Source of the DNA: Mycobacterium sp.
GTDB lineage: Bacteria > Actinomycetota > Actinomycetes > Mycobacteriales > Mycobacteriaceae
Reading direction: 5' to 3'
Assembly: GCF_019247635.1 (NCBI RefSeq)
Contig: NZ_JAFBAR010000004.1
Coordinates: forward strand, 1 to 64,000
Length of the DNA stretch: 64,000 bases
In this document: piece after piece, positions 30,191 through 40,104 of the stretch
How positions within the stretch are numbered: position 1 is the stretch's first letter
Layout: each line of letters starts with the position of its first letter
Program-made: the position numbers and the translations under genes
The notes under the pieces: generated by a model
What the model was told of the DNA's origin: nothing
Seen by the model: only the letters and a program-made list of their open reading frames with translations
Databases searched by the model: none

Positions 30191-31456
30191 GTGACCCGAG
30201 GTTCGGACTCCGCGCGTGAATTCGACATCGTCTTGTATGGGGCCACCGGCTTTGTCGGGAAGTTGACCGCCCAATACCTGGCCGGGGCCGGGGGCGACGC
30301 GCGGATAGCGCTGGCCGGCAGGTCGACCGACCGGCTGTTGGCCGTCCGCAACACCTTGGCGGAATCCGCCCAGTCCTGGCCGGTGCTGGCCGCGGACGCG
30401 AGTTCGCCGTCGACGCTCGAGGACATGGCGGCGCGCACCCGGGTCGTCGTGACCACGGTCGGACCCTATCTGCGCTACGGGCTGCCGCTGGTGGCCGCCT
30501 GCGCGGCCGCCGGCACCGATTACGCCGACCTGACCGGCGAACCGCCGTTCATCCGCGAAAGCATCGACCTGTACCACAAGCAGGCCGCCGACACCGGCGC
30601 CCGCATCGTGCACGCCTGTGGATTCGATTCGATCCCCTCGGATCTGACGGTGTATGCGCTCTACCAGGCGGCGCAGCGGGACGGCGCGGGCGAGCTCGTC
30701 GACACCGACTTCGTGGTGCGCTCCTTCGTCGGCGGGGCATCCGGCGGCACCATCGCCTCGATGCTGGAGCTTCTGCGCGCGGTCTCCAGCGACCCGGACT
30801 TACGCCGCCAGTTCGCCGACCCCTACACGCTGAGCACCGACCGCGGCGCCGAACCCGACCTCGGTCGGCAGCCCGATATGCGCTGGCGGCGCGGTTCCCG
30901 GCTGGCGCCGGAACTGAGCGGTCTGTGGACGGGCGCATTTGTCATGGCGGCGGCCAACACCCGGATCGTGCGCCGCAGCAATGCATTGCTGGACTGGGCC
31001 TACGGCAGGCGGTTCCGCTACAGCGAACACATGAGCCTGGGGTCCTCGCCGGTGGCCCCGGTGGCCTCGGCCCTCTTTAGTGGCGCCGCAGTAGCGATGA
31101 CCGCCGTGGGCAGCCGCTACTTTCGGCTGTTGCCGCGCGGGGTGATGGAGCGGATTGCCCCCAAATCCGGCACCGGTCCGAGCGAAAAAACCCGGGAGCG
31201 CGGCTACTACCGCACCGAGACCTACACCACCACGACGACCGGGGCCCGCTATGTGGCGCGGATGGAGCAGCGCGGCGACCCGGGCTACAAGGCGACTTCG
31301 GTGCTTCTGGGAGAGTCCGGGCTGGCGTTGGCGCTCGACCGCGATCGGCTCTCCGACCTTCGAGGCGTCCTCACACCCGCCGCCGCGATGGGCGACGCGT
31401 TGCTGGCGCGGTTCCCGGCGGCCGGGGTGTCGCTGGAGACCGAACGGTTGAGTTAA
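30191..31456 (+). CDS. Saccharopine dehydrogenase-fold protein, trans-acting enoyl reductase-like (Rv2449c)
   Basis: 421 residues from GTG 30191. The N-terminal Rossmann fold FDIVLYGATGFVGKLTAQYL binds NADP. Family motifs TTVGPYLRYGLPLVAACAAAGTDYADLTGE and ACGFDSIPSDL match the Rv2449c/Rv2953 group; Rv2953 is the trans-acting enoyl reductase of phthiocerol/phenolphthiocerol synthesis. By analogy this one may reduce a polyketide- or lipid-bound double bond, but no polyketide synthase is nearby and the partner is unknown. No membrane anchor is predicted with confidence. Confidence 0.85.
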   Translation: MTRGSDSAREFDIVLYGATGFVGKLTAQYLAGAGGDARIALAGRSTDRLLAVRNTLAESAQSWPVLAADASSPSTLEDMAARTRVVVTTVGPYLRYGLPLVAACAAAGTDYADLTGEPPFIRESIDLYHKQAADTGARIVHACGFDSIPSDLTVYALYQAAQRDGAGELVDTDFVVRSFVGGASGGTIASMLELLRAVSSDPDLRRQFADPYTLSTDRGAEPDLGRQPDMRWRRGSRLAPELSGLWTGAFVMAAANTRIVRRSNALLDWAYGRRFRYSEHMSLGSSPVAPVASALFSGAAVAMTAVGSRYFRLLPRGVMERIAPKSGTGPSEKTRERGYYRTETYTTTTTGARYVARMEQRGDPGYKATSVLLGESGLALALDRDRLSDLRGVLTPAAAMGDALLARFPAAGVSLETERLS

Positions 31457-31503
31457 CGCGGTCTGCGTGTCGCCGGTATCAGCCGGTGCGCCGCCCCCCG
31501 CCG

Positions 31504-31620
31504 ATGCCAGTGGCATCTGGCAATCCCGACCTGATCTACCCGGGCCAGCTGCTCAGGATTCCCTGGCCGCGGTCTCTGAGCTGCGCAGCTAGTGAACTTC
31601 GGGCGCTTACCCGCCCGTAA
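31504..31620 (+). pseudogene. Remnant of a LysM domain (C-terminal half-motif)
   Basis: A 38-codon reading frame from ATG 31504 to TAA 31618 encodes SGNPDLIYPGQLLRIPWP. NPDLIYPGQxLRIP is the consensus end of a LysM peptidoglycan-binding motif. The first half of the motif and any upstream coding region are missing. Probably a decayed gene fragment between Rv2449c and valS rather than an expressed peptide. Confidence 0.45.
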
Positions 31621-31631
31621 GGTGCGGTTTC

Positions 31632-31637
31632 TAGAAT
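31632..31637 (+). promoter_or_regulatory. -10 box of a leaderless valS promoter
   Basis: TAGAAT, then 6 nt, then GTG 31644. No Shine-Dalgarno. Matches the TANNNT rule for leaderless transcripts. Confidence 0.6.
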
Positions 31638-31643
31638 TGACCG

Positions 31644-34313
31644 GTGACCGCAAGTCATAACTCTGCCGCCGACCTGCCTAAGTCGTGGGACCCGTCCGCG
31701 ATGGAGGGCGTGCTTTACCAGCGGTGGCTGGATGCGGGCTACTTCACCGCAGACCCGGCCAGCGCCAAACCGGCCTATTCGATCGTGCTGCCGCCGCCGA
31801 ACGTGACCGGCAGCCTGCACATGGGCCACGCGCTGGAACACACGATGATGGACGCCCTGACCCGTCGCAAGCGGATGCAGGGCTACGAGGTGCTCTGGCA
31901 GCCGGGCATGGACCACGCCGGTATTGCCACGCAGAGCGTGGTGGAAAAGCAACTCGCGGTCGACGGCAAGACCAAGGAGGACTTCGGCCGCGAGCTGTTT
32001 GTCGACAAGGTGTGGGACTGGAAGCGCGAGTCCGGCGGCGCCATCGGCGGCCAGATGCGCCGGCTCGGCGACGGGGTGGACTGGAGCCGTGACCGGTTCA
32101 CCATGGACGAGGGTCTCTCCCGGGCGGTGCGCACGATCTTCAAGAGGCTCTACGACGCCGGGCTCATCTATCAGGCCGAGCGGCTGGTCAACTGGTCGCC
32201 CGTGCTCGAGACCGCGATCTCGGACCTCGAGGTCAACTACCAGGACGTCGAAGGCGAGCTGGTGTCATTCCGGTATGGCTCGCTGGACGATTCGCAGCCC
32301 CACATTGTGGTCGCCACCACCCGGGTCGAGACGATGCTGGGAGATACCGCGATCGCGGTGCACCCCGACGACAAGCGCTACCGTCACCTGGTCGGCACCA
32401 GCCTGCAGCACCCGTTCGTGGACCGGTCCATGATCGTCGTCGCCGACGAGCACGTGGACCCCGAATTCGGCACCGGCGCAGTCAAAGTCACGCCCGCTCA
32501 CGACCCCAACGACTTCGAGATCGGCGTGCGACACCAACTGCCGATGCCGTCGATCCTGGACACCAAAGGCCGGATCGTGGACACCGGAACACAATTCGAC
32601 GGCATGGACCGCTTCGAGGCGCGCGTCGCGGTGCGCGAGGCCCTGGCGGCCCAGGGCCGGGTGGTCGAAGAGAAACGCCCGTATCTGCACAGCGTCGGGC
32701 ACTCGGAGCGCAGCGGCGAGCCGATCGAGCCGCGGCTGTCGCTGCAGTGGTGGGTTCGGGTGGAGTCGCTGGCCAAGGCCGCCGGTGACGCGGTGCGTAA
32801 CGGGGACACCGTGATTCATCCTGCCAGCCTGGAACCGCGATGGTTCGCCTGGGTGGACGACATGCATGATTGGTGCATTTCACGGCAGCTGTGGTGGGGG
32901 CACCGGATCCCGATCTGGTACGGGCCCAACGGCGAGCAGGTGTGCGTCGGCCCCGACGACACACCTCCGGAGGGCTGGGAGCAGGACCCCGACGTGCTGG
33001 ACACCTGGTTCTCCTCGGCGCTGTGGCCGTTCTCCACGCTGGGTTGGCCGGAGAAAACCGCGGAATTGGAAAAGTTCTACCCGACAAGCGTTTTGGTGAC
33101 CGGCTACGACATTTTGTTCTTTTGGGTGGCGCGGATGATGATGTTCGGCACCTTCGTCGGCGGAGACGACACCATCACTCAGGGCGGCCGCCGGGGCCCG
33201 CAGGTGCCGTTCACCGATGTGTTTCTGCACGGGCTGATCCGCGACGAGTTCGGCCGAAAGATGGGCAAGTCCAAGGGCAACGTCATTGACCCGCTGGAGT
33301 GGCTGGAGATGTTCGGGGCCGACGCGCTGCGCTTCACCCTGGCCCGCGGCGCCAGTCCGGGCGGCGATCTGTCGGTCGGTGAGGACCATGTCCGGGCGTC
33401 GCGCAACTTTGGCACCAAGCTGTTCAACGCCACCCGGTACGCACTGATAAACGGCGCCACTACGCAATCCGCGGCGCCGCTGCCCGCGCTTGACGCGCTG
33501 ACCGACGCCGATCGGTGGATCTTGGGGCGGCTGGAAGAGGTTCGCGCCGAGGTTGATTCGGCGCTCGACAGCTACGACTTCAGCCGGGCCTGCGAAGCTC
33601 TGTATCACTTCGCTTGGGACGAATTCTGCGACTGGTATGTCGAGTTGGCCAAGACGCAGCTGGCCGACGGGGTTGTGCACACCACCGCCGTGCTCGCCGC
33701 GGTATTGGACACGCTGCTGCGGCTGCTGCATCCGGTGATTCCGTTCATCACCGAGGCGCTCTGGCAGGCGCTGACCGGCTCGGAGGCAGACCCGGCTTCG
33801 ATCGTCATCGCAGAGTGGCCGAAGCCGTCCGGGATATGCCTGGACCCGGTTGCCGCACAACGGATCAGCGACATGCAGAAACTGGTGACCGAGGTGCGCC
33901 GGTTCCGCAGCGACCAGGGTTTGGCCGACCGGCAGAAGGTGTCGGCCCGGTTGGCCGGCATCGCCGACGCGGATCTGGACACTCAGGTGGCCGCCGTGGC
34001 GTCGCTGGCGTGGCTCACCGAGCCCGGCGATCGCTTCAGTGCGTCGGCCTCGGTCGAGGTCCGCTTGAGCGCGGGAACCGTCGTCGTCGAACTAGACACC
34101 TCGGGCACCATCGACGTGGCCGCCGAGCGTCGCCGCCTCGAAAAGGATCTCGCCGCAGCGCAAAAGGAGCTGGCATCGACGGCCGCCAAATTGGGGAACG
34201 CGGACTTCCTGGCCAAGGCGCCGCAACAGGTCGTCGGCAAGATCCGCGACCGCCAGCGGCTGGCACAGGAGGAAAACGACCGGATCACGGCCAGACTGGC
34301 TGCGCTGCAGTGA
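31644..34313 (+). CDS. valS: Valyl-tRNA synthetase
   Basis: 889 residues from GTG 31644. Class I synthetase: HIGH-type motif [13 protein letters not shown], tryptophan-rich region [20 protein letters not shown] and KMSKS-type KMGKSKGN. An editing CP1 domain ([16 protein letters not shown]) lies between, and a C-terminal coiled coil ([17 protein letters not shown]) closes the protein. Charges tRNA-Val. The stop overlaps the folC start (GTGA). Orthologue of Rv2448c (876 residues). Confidence 0.97.
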   Translation: MTASHNSAADLPKSWDPSAMEGVLYQRWLDAGYFTADPASAKPAYSIVLPPPNVTGSLHMGHALEHTMMDALTRRKRMQGYEVLWQPGMDHAGIATQSVVEKQLAVDGKTKEDFGRELFVDKVWDWKRESGGAIGGQMRRLGDGVDWSRDRFTMDEGLSRAVRTIFKRLYDAGLIYQAERLVNWSPVLETAISDLEVNYQDVEGELVSFRYGSLDDSQPHIVVATTRVETMLGDTAIAVHPDDKRYRHLVGTSLQHPFVDRSMIVVADEHVDPEFGTGAVKVTPAHDPNDFEIGVRHQLPMPSILDTKGRIVDTGTQFDGMDRFEARVAVREALAAQGRVVEEKRPYLHSVGHSERSGEPIEPRLSLQWWVRVESLAKAAGDAVRNGDTVIHPASLEPRWFAWVDDMHDWCISRQLWWGHRIPIWYGPNGEQVCVGPDDTPPEGWEQDPDVLDTWFSSALWPFSTLGWPEKTAELEKFYPTSVLVTGYDILFFWVARMMMFGTFVGGDDTITQGGRRGPQVPFTDVFLHGLIRDEFGRKMGKSKGNVIDPLEWLEMFGADALRFTLARGASPGGDLSVGEDHVRASRNFGTKLFNATRYALINGATTQSAAPLPALDALTDADRWILGRLEEVRAEVDSALDSYDFSRACEALYHFAWDEFCDWYVELAKTQLADGVVHTTAVLAAVLDTLLRLLHPVIPFITEALWQALTGSEADPASIVIAEWPKPSGICLDPVAAQRISDMQKLVTEVRRFRSDQGLADRQKVSARLAGIADADLDTQVAAVASLAWLTEPGDRFSASASVEVRLSAGTVVVELDTSGTIDVAAERRRLEKDLAAAQKELASTAAKLGNADFLAKAPQQVVGKIRDRQRLAQEENDRITARLAALQ

Positions 34314-35743
34314 CATTCGAGAGTTTCGAGCTGCCCGGTCCCGCCGACCTCGCTCCCACACCGGACGAGATCGCGTCCTTGTTGCAGGTCGAGCACCTGC
34401 TGGACCAGCGCTGGCCGGAGACCCGTATCGAGCCCAGCCTGACCCGGATCAGCGCGCTGATGGATCTGCTCGGCTCGCCGCAGCTCGGCTACCCCTCGAT
34501 TCACGTCGCCGGCACCAACGGCAAGACCTCGGTGACCCGGATCGTCGACGCCCTGGTCACCGCGCTGCAGCAGCGCACCGGCCGAACCACCAGCCCCCAC
34601 CTGCAATCGGCGGTGGAACGCATCGCGATCGACGGCAAGCCCATCAGCCCAGCGCAATACGTCGCCACCTATCGGGAGATCGAGCCGTTCGTGCACATGG
34701 TCGACCAGCAGTCACAGGTGGTCGGCGGTCCGGCGATGAGCAAGTTCGAAGTCGTCACCGCAATGGCGTTTGCCGCCTTCGCGGACGCACCCGTCGACGT
34801 CGCGGTGGTCGAGGTGGGCATGGGCGGGCGTTGGGACGCCACCAACGTGATCGCGGCCCCGGTGGCCGTCATCGCCCCCATCAGCGTGGACCACGTCGAC
34901 TATCTCGGTGACGACCTCGCCGGGATCGCCGGGGAGAAGGCGGGCATCATCGCGCGGGCTCCCGAGGGTGCCCCGGACACCGTCGCAGTCATCGGGCGTC
35001 AGGTACCGGAGGTGATGGAGGTGCTACTGGCCCAGTCGGTGCGCGCAGACGCCGCGGTGGCCCGGGAGGATTCCGAGTTCGCCGTGCTGGGCCGCCAGGT
35101 CGCGGTCGGCGGCCAGGTGTTGGCGCTGCAGGGCCTGGGCGGGGTCTACCCGGAGCTGTTCCTGCCGCTACACGGTGAGCACCAGGCCCACAACGCGGTG
35201 CTGGCGCTCGCCGCGGTCGAGGCCTTCTTCGGCGCCGGTGCGCAGCGTCAGCTCGACATCGAAGCGGTGCGGGCCGGTTTTGCCGCCGTCACCAGTCCCG
35301 GTCGACTGGAGCGGATGCGCAGCGCGCCAACGGTTTTCATCGATGCGGCGCACAACCCGGCCGGCGCTGCCGCGCTGGCGCAGACGCTGGCAGAAGAGTT
35401 CGATTTCCGCTTTCTGGTCGGGGTGCTCAGCGTGCTCGCTGACAAAGACGTCGACGGGATCCTCGCCGCGCTGGAGCCGGCGTTCGACTCCGTCGTGGTG
35501 ACCCACAACGGGTCACCACGGGCGTTGGACGTCGAGGTTCTGGAGCTGGCCGCGCGGGAGAGGTTCGGACCCGATCGGGTGACGACGGCCGAAAACCTGC
35601 GCGACGCCATCGACGTCGCGACCGCACTCGTCGACGACGCGGCGTCGGGGGGTGAGGCGTTCTCGGGCACCGGGATCGTCGTGACCGGTTCGGTCGTCAC
35701 CGCGGGGGCCGCGCGGACCCTGTTTGGCCGTGATCCGCAATGA
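34310..35743 (+). CDS. folC: Folylpolyglutamate synthase / dihydrofolate synthase
   Basis: 477 residues from GTG 34310, overlapping valS by 4 nt. Mur-ligase-like: P-loop [18 protein letters not shown]; metal and folate-binding loops [12 protein letters not shown] and [13 protein letters not shown]-terminal domain with [13 protein letters not shown]. Adds glutamate to folates in the cytosol. Overlaps the next gene by 4 nt (ATGA). Orthologue of Rv2447c. Confidence 0.95.
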   Translation: MTFESFELPGPADLAPTPDEIASLLQVEHLLDQRWPETRIEPSLTRISALMDLLGSPQLGYPSIHVAGTNGKTSVTRIVDALVTALQQRTGRTTSPHLQSAVERIAIDGKPISPAQYVATYREIEPFVHMVDQQSQVVGGPAMSKFEVVTAMAFAAFADAPVDVAVVEVGMGGRWDATNVIAAPVAVIAPISVDHVDYLGDDLAGIAGEKAGIIARAPEGAPDTVAVIGRQVPEVMEVLLAQSVRADAAVAREDSEFAVLGRQVAVGGQVLALQGLGGVYPELFLPLHGEHQAHNAVLALAAVEAFFGAGAQRQLDIEAVRAGFAAVTSPGRLERMRSAPTVFIDAAHNPAGAAALAQTLAEEFDFRFLVGVLSVLADKDVDGILAALEPAFDSVVVTHNGSPRALDVEVLELAARERFGPDRVTTAENLRDAIDVATALVDDAASGGEAFSGTGIVVTGSVVTAGAARTLFGRDPQ

Positions 35744-36195
35744 CGGGACAGATTCCGGCCGGCCCGGCCCAACCGCCTGACCCAGCCGACCCGGCCGACC
35801 CGGCCGACCCGGCCGACCCGGCCGACCCCGCCGACCCCTGGAAGAGCTTCGGTGCGGTGATGGCCGCGACGCTGTTCCTGGAGGCGGTCGTGGTGCTGCT
35901 GGCCATACCCGTGGTGGGCTCGGTCGGTGGCGGCCTGACCGGGCTGTCGCTGGGTTATCTGATTGGGCTGGCCGTGCTGCTGATATTGCTCGCCGGGCTG
36001 CAGCGCCGGCCATGGGCGATCTGGATAAACCTGGGCGCGCAGGTCGTGCTGCTGGCGGGCTTCGTGGTGTACCCCGGTGTCGGGGTGATCGGGCTGCTGT
36101 TCACCGGGTTGTGGCTGCTGATCGCGTACCTCCGCGCCGAGGTGCGCCGTCGACAGCAAAGCGGCGGGGCGAGCGGACAGGAACGGGCTGACTGA
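35740..36195 (+). CDS. DUF4233 integral membrane protein (Rv2446c-like)
   Basis: 151 residues, ATG overlapping the folC stop. An N-terminal run of six to seven Asp-Pro-Ala units ([11 protein letters not shown]) precedes four transmembrane helices (about residues 38-58, 64-86, 90-107 and 112-130), ending in a basic cytoplasmic tail RAEVRRRQQ. Family members are regularly encoded after folC in actinobacteria; function unknown. The repeat is specific to this sequence and probably length-variable. Confidence 0.85.
   Translation: MTGQIPAGPAQPPDPADPADPADPADPADPADPWKSFGAVMAATLFLEAVVVLLAIPVVGSVGGGLTGLSLGYLIGLAVLLILLAGLQRRPWAIWINLGAQVVLLAGFVVYPGVGVIGLLFTGLWLLIAYLRAEVRRRQQSGGASGQERAD
35779..35838 (+). 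repeat. 9-bp tandem repeat in the 5' end of the DUF4233 gene
   Basis: About six copies of GACCCGGCC, one with CCCGCC, encode (DPA)n. Starts 36 nt after the folC stop. Confidence 0.85.
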
Positions 36196-36205
36196 GACCG
36201 TCGGA

Positions 36206-36211
36206 TACGCT
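36206..36211 (+). promoter_or_regulatory. -10 box of a leaderless ndk promoter
   Basis: TACGCT, 7 nt, then GTG 36219, and no ribosome site. ndk may therefore be transcribed apart from the valS-folC operon. Confidence 0.55.
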
Positions 36212-36218
36212 GTGCGCC

Positions 36219-36629
36219 GTGACCGAACGGACCCTCGTTTTGATCAAGCCGGACGGCGTCGAAAGGCGCCTGATCGGTGAGATCATCAGCCGCATCGAGG
36301 CAAAGGGCCTCACCATCTCGGCACTGCAGCTCAGGAACGTTAGCGATGAGCTGGCCAGCCGGCATTACGCTGAGCACGACGGCAAACCGTTCTTCGGGTC
36401 GTTGCTGGAATTCATCACCTCCGGACCGGTGGTCGCTGCGATCGTGGAAGGCCCGCGCGCCATTGCCGCGTTTCGGCAGCTCGCCGGTGGCACCGACCCG
36501 GTGGAAAAGGCGACGCCGGGCACGATCCGGGGGGATTACGGGCTGGAAACGCAGTTCAACCTGGTGCACGGGTCCGATTCGAGCGAGTCGGCCCGGCGCG
36601 AGATCGCGCTTTGGTTTCCCGATGCGTAG
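36219..36629 (+). CDS. ndk: Nucleoside diphosphate kinase
   Basis: 136 residues from GTG 36219, the same length as Rv2445c. Motif [19 protein letters not shown]; the active-site histidine is in [12 protein letters not shown] (canonical NxxHGSDS). Transfers phosphate between nucleoside di- and triphosphates through phosphohistidine; hexameric in the family. Confidence 0.97.
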   Translation: MTERTLVLIKPDGVERRLIGEIISRIEAKGLTISALQLRNVSDELASRHYAEHDGKPFFGSLLEFITSGPVVAAIVEGPRAIAAFRQLAGGTDPVEKATPGTIRGDYGLETQFNLVHGSDSSESARREIALWFPDA

Positions 36630-36941
36630 CCGCTGAGGGAGTACGCAGCTCAGGGAGATTGACCCGGATTTTGCACGCGCAGCGATGTGGGATACTGGTC
36701 GTCGGGTGAACGGCGCCAGACCGGCTTCGCACATCCGAATGAAGACTTAGGCAAGTGCGACCATCGATATCTGCGGATGCGGCGCCGCATGTCGAGCCGA
36801 CATTCAGCACGGCGCCGAGTGGGTTCTATCTGGGCCGCTCGGCGCGAGACCATCACAAGTCCGGGAGAAGTGACCCGGACACATAGCGAAGCCCTTGCGT
36901 GGCCGCGTCGACTGACGCGCCCGGGGGCTTGAGGAGAATAC
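36630..36941 (+). promoter_or_regulatory. Long 5' region of rne
   Basis: 312 bp without a gene. GATACT at 36691-36696 is a plausible -10 (possible -35 TTGCAC at 36671, short spacer), which would leave a leader of about 240 nt containing the perfect palindrome ATGCGGCGCCGCAT at 36777-36790. Long leaders are the usual site of RNase E autoregulation, but no specific element is recognised. Confidence 0.45.
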
Positions 36942-39878
36942 GTGGTAGACGGTGACCCGACTTCAGAAACTTCAAATGAGCCGACGCAGCCAGGGGAGTT
37001 GCCGGACCGCCTGAGGGTCCACACGCTGGCTCGAGCGCTGGGAACCACCAGCAAACGGGTGCTCGACGCGCTCGTCAGCATCGACGGACGGATGCGCAAC
37101 GTCCAGTCCAGCGTGGACTACGAGGATGCGATCCGGGTCCGCGAGCTGGTCTGGCGTGCTGAGACTCCCAAGCCCGAGGAGCTGCCGGACCGCCTCAGGG
37201 TGCACACGCTGGCTCGAGCGCTGGGAACTACCAGTAAGCGGGTGCTCGAAGCGCTCGTCAGCATCGACGGGCGGGTGCGCAACGTGCAGTCCGGGGTGGA
37301 CGCCGAGGATGCGATCCGGGTCCGCGATCTGCTCTGGAAAGCCGGGGACGCGCAGACCCAGCAAGCCGCGGCCGAGGCCGGCGAACCGGTCCGGCCGCCC
37401 TACATGCCACTGTTTGTGGCCCCGCAGCCCGTGGAGACCAAGGGCGGCGGCGCCGCCGAGGCCGCCGCCTCCGAGGCGAAAGCCGACGCCGACGCCACCG
37501 ATGAAGAGGACCAGGCCGACCGCCCGGCCAACAAGCGGCGGCGCCGGGGCCGCCGGGGTCGCGGCCGGGGTCGCGGCGAGCAGGGCGGATCCGACAGCCA
37601 GGGTGAGGACGGCGAATCCGCCGACGCCGAGGACGCTGACGGCCAGGATTCCGAAGACTCCGACGACACCGACAACGGCGACGACGAAAACGGCTCGTCG
37701 GAGGCGGCCAACCGGCGACGCCGCCGGCGTCGGCGCCGCAAATCGGGGTCGGGTGACGACAACGAGGACGGGCCCGCGCCCGACGATCCGCCGAATACCG
37801 TCGTGCACGAGCGCGCGCCACGCGCGGGCGGCAAGTCCGGCGGCGCCGACAACGGTGGCTCCAGCGGCGCGGCCAATACCGAGATCAAGGGCATCGACGG
37901 CTCGACCCGGCTGGAGGCCAAACGGCAACGCCGCCGCGACGGGCGGGATGCCGGACGGCGCCGCCCACCGGTGCTCACCGAGGCCGAGTTCCTGGCCCGC
38001 CGCGAGGCCGTCGAGCGGGTCATGGTGGTGCGCGACCGGGTCCGCGCCGAGCCGCCGCACCCGGGCGCGCGGTACACCCAGATCGCGGTGCTCGAGGACG
38101 GCATCGTCGTCGAGCACTTCGTGACGTCGGCGGCGTCGGCGTCCCTGGTGGGCAACATCTACCTGGGCATCGTGCAGAACGTGCTGCCGTCGATGGAGGC
38201 CGCCTTCGTCGACATCGGCCGTGGTCGCAACGGCGTGCTGTACGCCGGCGAGGTCAACTGGGAGGCCGCGGGTCTGGGTGGCGCCGACCGCAAGATCGAG
38301 CAGGCCCTCAAGCCCGGCGACTACGTCGTGGTGCAGGTCAGCAAGGACCCGGTGGGCCACAAGGGTGCGCGGCTGACCACTCAGGTCTCGCTGGCCGGCC
38401 GCTACCTGGTCTACGTACCGGGGGCGTCGTCGACCGGGATCAGCCGCAAGCTGCCCGACACCGAGCGCCAGCGGCTCAAGGAGATCCTGCGCGAGGTGGT
38501 GCCGTCGGACGCCGGGGTGATCATCCGCACCGCGTCGGAGGGCGTCAAAGAGGAGGACATCCGCGCCGATGTCAACCGGCTGCAGGAGCGGTGGGGCCAG
38601 ATCGACGCCAAAGCCACCGAGACCAAGCAGAAGGCCGCCGGTGCCGCGGTCGCCCTCTACGAGGAACCCGACGTGTTGGTCAAGGTCATTCGTGACCTGT
38701 TCAACGAAGACTTCGCCGGCCTCGTCGTGTCCGGTGAGGAAGCGTGGAGCACGATCAACGAGTACGTGAATTCCGTTGCCCCCGACCTAGTTTCGAAGGT
38801 GACCAAATACGAGCCCGCCACCGGGGCCGACGGGCAGACCGGGCCGGATGTGTTCGCGGTGCATCGCATCGACGAGCAGCTGGCCAAGGCGATGGACCGC
38901 AAGGTGTGGTTGCCGTCCGGCGGTACGTTGGTCATCGACCGCACCGAGGCGATGACCGTGATCGACGTCAACACGGGCAAGTTCACCGGGTCCGGCGGCA
39001 ACCTCGAGCAGACCGTGACCAAGAACAATCTCGAAGCGGCCGAGGAGATCGTGCGCCAGCTGCGACTGCGTGACGTCGGCGGCATCGTGGTGATCGACTT
39101 CATCGACATGGTGCTGGAGTCCAACCGCGATCTGGTACTGCGACGACTGACCGAGGCGTTGGCCCGCGACCGCACCCGCCACCAGGTTTCCGAGGTGACC
39201 TCGCTGGGCCTGGTCCAGCTGACCCGCAAGCGGCTGGGTACCGGGCTGATCGAGGCGTTCTCGACCTCGTGTCCCAACTGCGGCGGCCGCGGCATCCTGC
39301 TGCACGCTGACCCCGTCGATTCGGCCCCGGCCAATGGGCGTAAGTCCGAGTCCGGCGGACGGCGGGGCAGGCGATCGAAGAAGAACCGCTCCGAAGAGCA
39401 GCCCGTGGCCAAAGTGCCCGCGCACGCCCCCGGCGAGCATCCGATGTTCAAGGCGATGGCGGCGTCGACCGGCGGCGGCCGGGACGACGACGGGTCCGGC
39501 GAGTCGGGTGAGGAAGTCACCGCAGAGGTTGACGAGAAGGCCCAGCAGGTTGCTGCCGATCTCGAAGAAACCGAAGACTTTGAGGACACCGAGGACACCG
39601 AGGACACGGACGACGGCGACGACACGGACGACGAGTCGGACGAGACGGACGAGGACGACGAGCTCGACGACGATGACGACGAACTCGACGACGCGGACGA
39701 GCTCGACGACAGTGACGACGATCTCGACGAGGACGACGACGAGGATCTCGACGACGACAGTGACGATGACGGCGACGACGAGGAAGATTCCGACGATGCG
39801 CCGGTCGGTTTGGCGTCGCAACCGCGCCGGCGGCGGGCCGCGGGTAGGCCGGCCGGTCCACCCATTCACGTCGACTGA
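36942..39878 (+). CDS. rne: Ribonuclease E/G
   Basis: 978 residues from GTG 36942. The N-terminus has two tandem copies of an about 60-residue IF2-N-like helical module (DRLRVHTLARALGTTSKRVL...), against one in H37Rv (953 residues), then an Arg-rich/acidic unstructured region (RRRRGRRGRGRGRGEQ, repeated). The catalytic core holds the S1 domain (GNIYLGIVQNVLPSMEAAFVDIG), metal Asp residues in VIDVNTGKFTG and VVIDFIDM, and the zinc-link CPNCGGRG. The C-terminal tail is extremely acidic (about 90 residues of D/E). Initiates mRNA decay and rRNA processing. Orthologue of Rv2444c. Confidence 0.95.
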   Translation: MVDGDPTSETSNEPTQPGELPDRLRVHTLARALGTTSKRVLDALVSIDGRMRNVQSSVDYEDAIRVRELVWRAETPKPEELPDRLRVHTLARALGTTSKRVLEALVSIDGRVRNVQSGVDAEDAIRVRDLLWKAGDAQTQQAAAEAGEPVRPPYMPLFVAPQPVETKGGGAAEAAASEAKADADATDEEDQADRPANKRRRRGRRGRGRGRGEQGGSDSQGEDGESADAEDADGQDSEDSDDTDNGDDENGSSEAANRRRRRRRRRKSGSGDDNEDGPAPDDPPNTVVHERAPRAGGKSGGADNGGSSGAANTEIKGIDGSTRLEAKRQRRRDGRDAGRRRPPVLTEAEFLARREAVERVMVVRDRVRAEPPHPGARYTQIAVLEDGIVVEHFVTSAASASLVGNIYLGIVQNVLPSMEAAFVDIGRGRNGVLYAGEVNWEAAGLGGADRKIEQALKPGDYVVVQVSKDPVGHKGARLTTQVSLAGRYLVYVPGASSTGISRKLPDTERQRLKEILREVVPSDAGVIIRTASEGVKEEDIRADVNRLQERWGQIDAKATETKQKAAGAAVALYEEPDVLVKVIRDLFNEDFAGLVVSGEEAWSTINEYVNSVAPDLVSKVTKYEPATGADGQTGPDVFAVHRIDEQLAKAMDRKVWLPSGGTLVIDRTEAMTVIDVNTGKFTGSGGNLEQTVTKNNLEAAEEIVRQLRLRDVGGIVVIDFIDMVLESNRDLVLRRLTEALARDRTRHQVSEVTSLGLVQLTRKRLGTGLIEAFSTSCPNCGGRGILLHADPVDSAPANGRKSESGGRRGRRSKKNRSEEQPVAKVPAHAPGEHPMFKAMAASTGGGRDDDGSGESGEEVTAEVDEKAQQVAADLEETEDFEDTEDTEDTDDGDDTDDESDETDEDDELDDDDDELDDADELDDSDDDLDEDDDEDLDDDSDDDGDDEEDSDDAPVGLASQPRRRRAAGRPAGPPIHVD
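37001..37345 (+). repeat. 183-bp tandem duplication in the 5' end of rne
   Basis: Copy 1 begins at 37001 and copy 2 at 37184, both reading GCCGGACCGCCT(G/C)AGGGT, with an in-frame period of 61 codons. The copies are about 90% identical by eye, with many of the changes synonymous, which indicates a recent event. Confidence 0.9.
39560..39800 (+). repeat. GAC/GAG-rich microsatellite coding the acidic tail of RNase E
   Basis: Runs of GACGAC, GAGGACAC and related codons encode an almost uninterrupted D/E/T/L tail (DDELDDDDDELDDADELDD). Likely length-variable between strains. Confidence 0.8.
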
Positions 39879-39941
39879 GGCGGGCAGGCGGTATTCGACC
39901 GCGCGACACGTCAACGGTCTGCATCCGGCTTGCCGGGCGGT

Positions 39942-39971
39942 TTGACCCTGTAGCCGCTGGTCACGTACCCT
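39942..39971 (+). promoter_or_regulatory. rplU-rpmA promoter
   Basis: TTGACC (39942-39947), 18-nt spacer, TACCCT (39966-39971), a close match to the mycobacterial SigA consensus. Transcription would start near 39978, leaving a leader of about 127 nt before rplU that could carry L21 autoregulation. Confidence 0.7.
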
Positions 39972-40104
39972 TGGACAGTTGTCGTCAGGCTGGGCCATCC
40001 GAGTTCGGCCGGCGAGCGGGAGCTATGGGCCCGCGCCAAAGACCCACCACGCGCACGGCAGCTGGCACGCGCGCAGAAGACGTTAGCAAGAGGCAGGAGC
40101 AACG

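Noticed and set aside
36777..36790. ATGCGGCGCCGCAT palindrome as an rne terminator or operator
   Set aside because: It has no loop space for a stable hairpin and is a likely chance palindrome in GC-rich DNA; kept only as a note in the rne leader.
38787..39998. 403-codon minus-strand frame opposite the end of rne
   Set aside because: Val/Arg-rich mirror of the acidic repeat; no start signal or domain.
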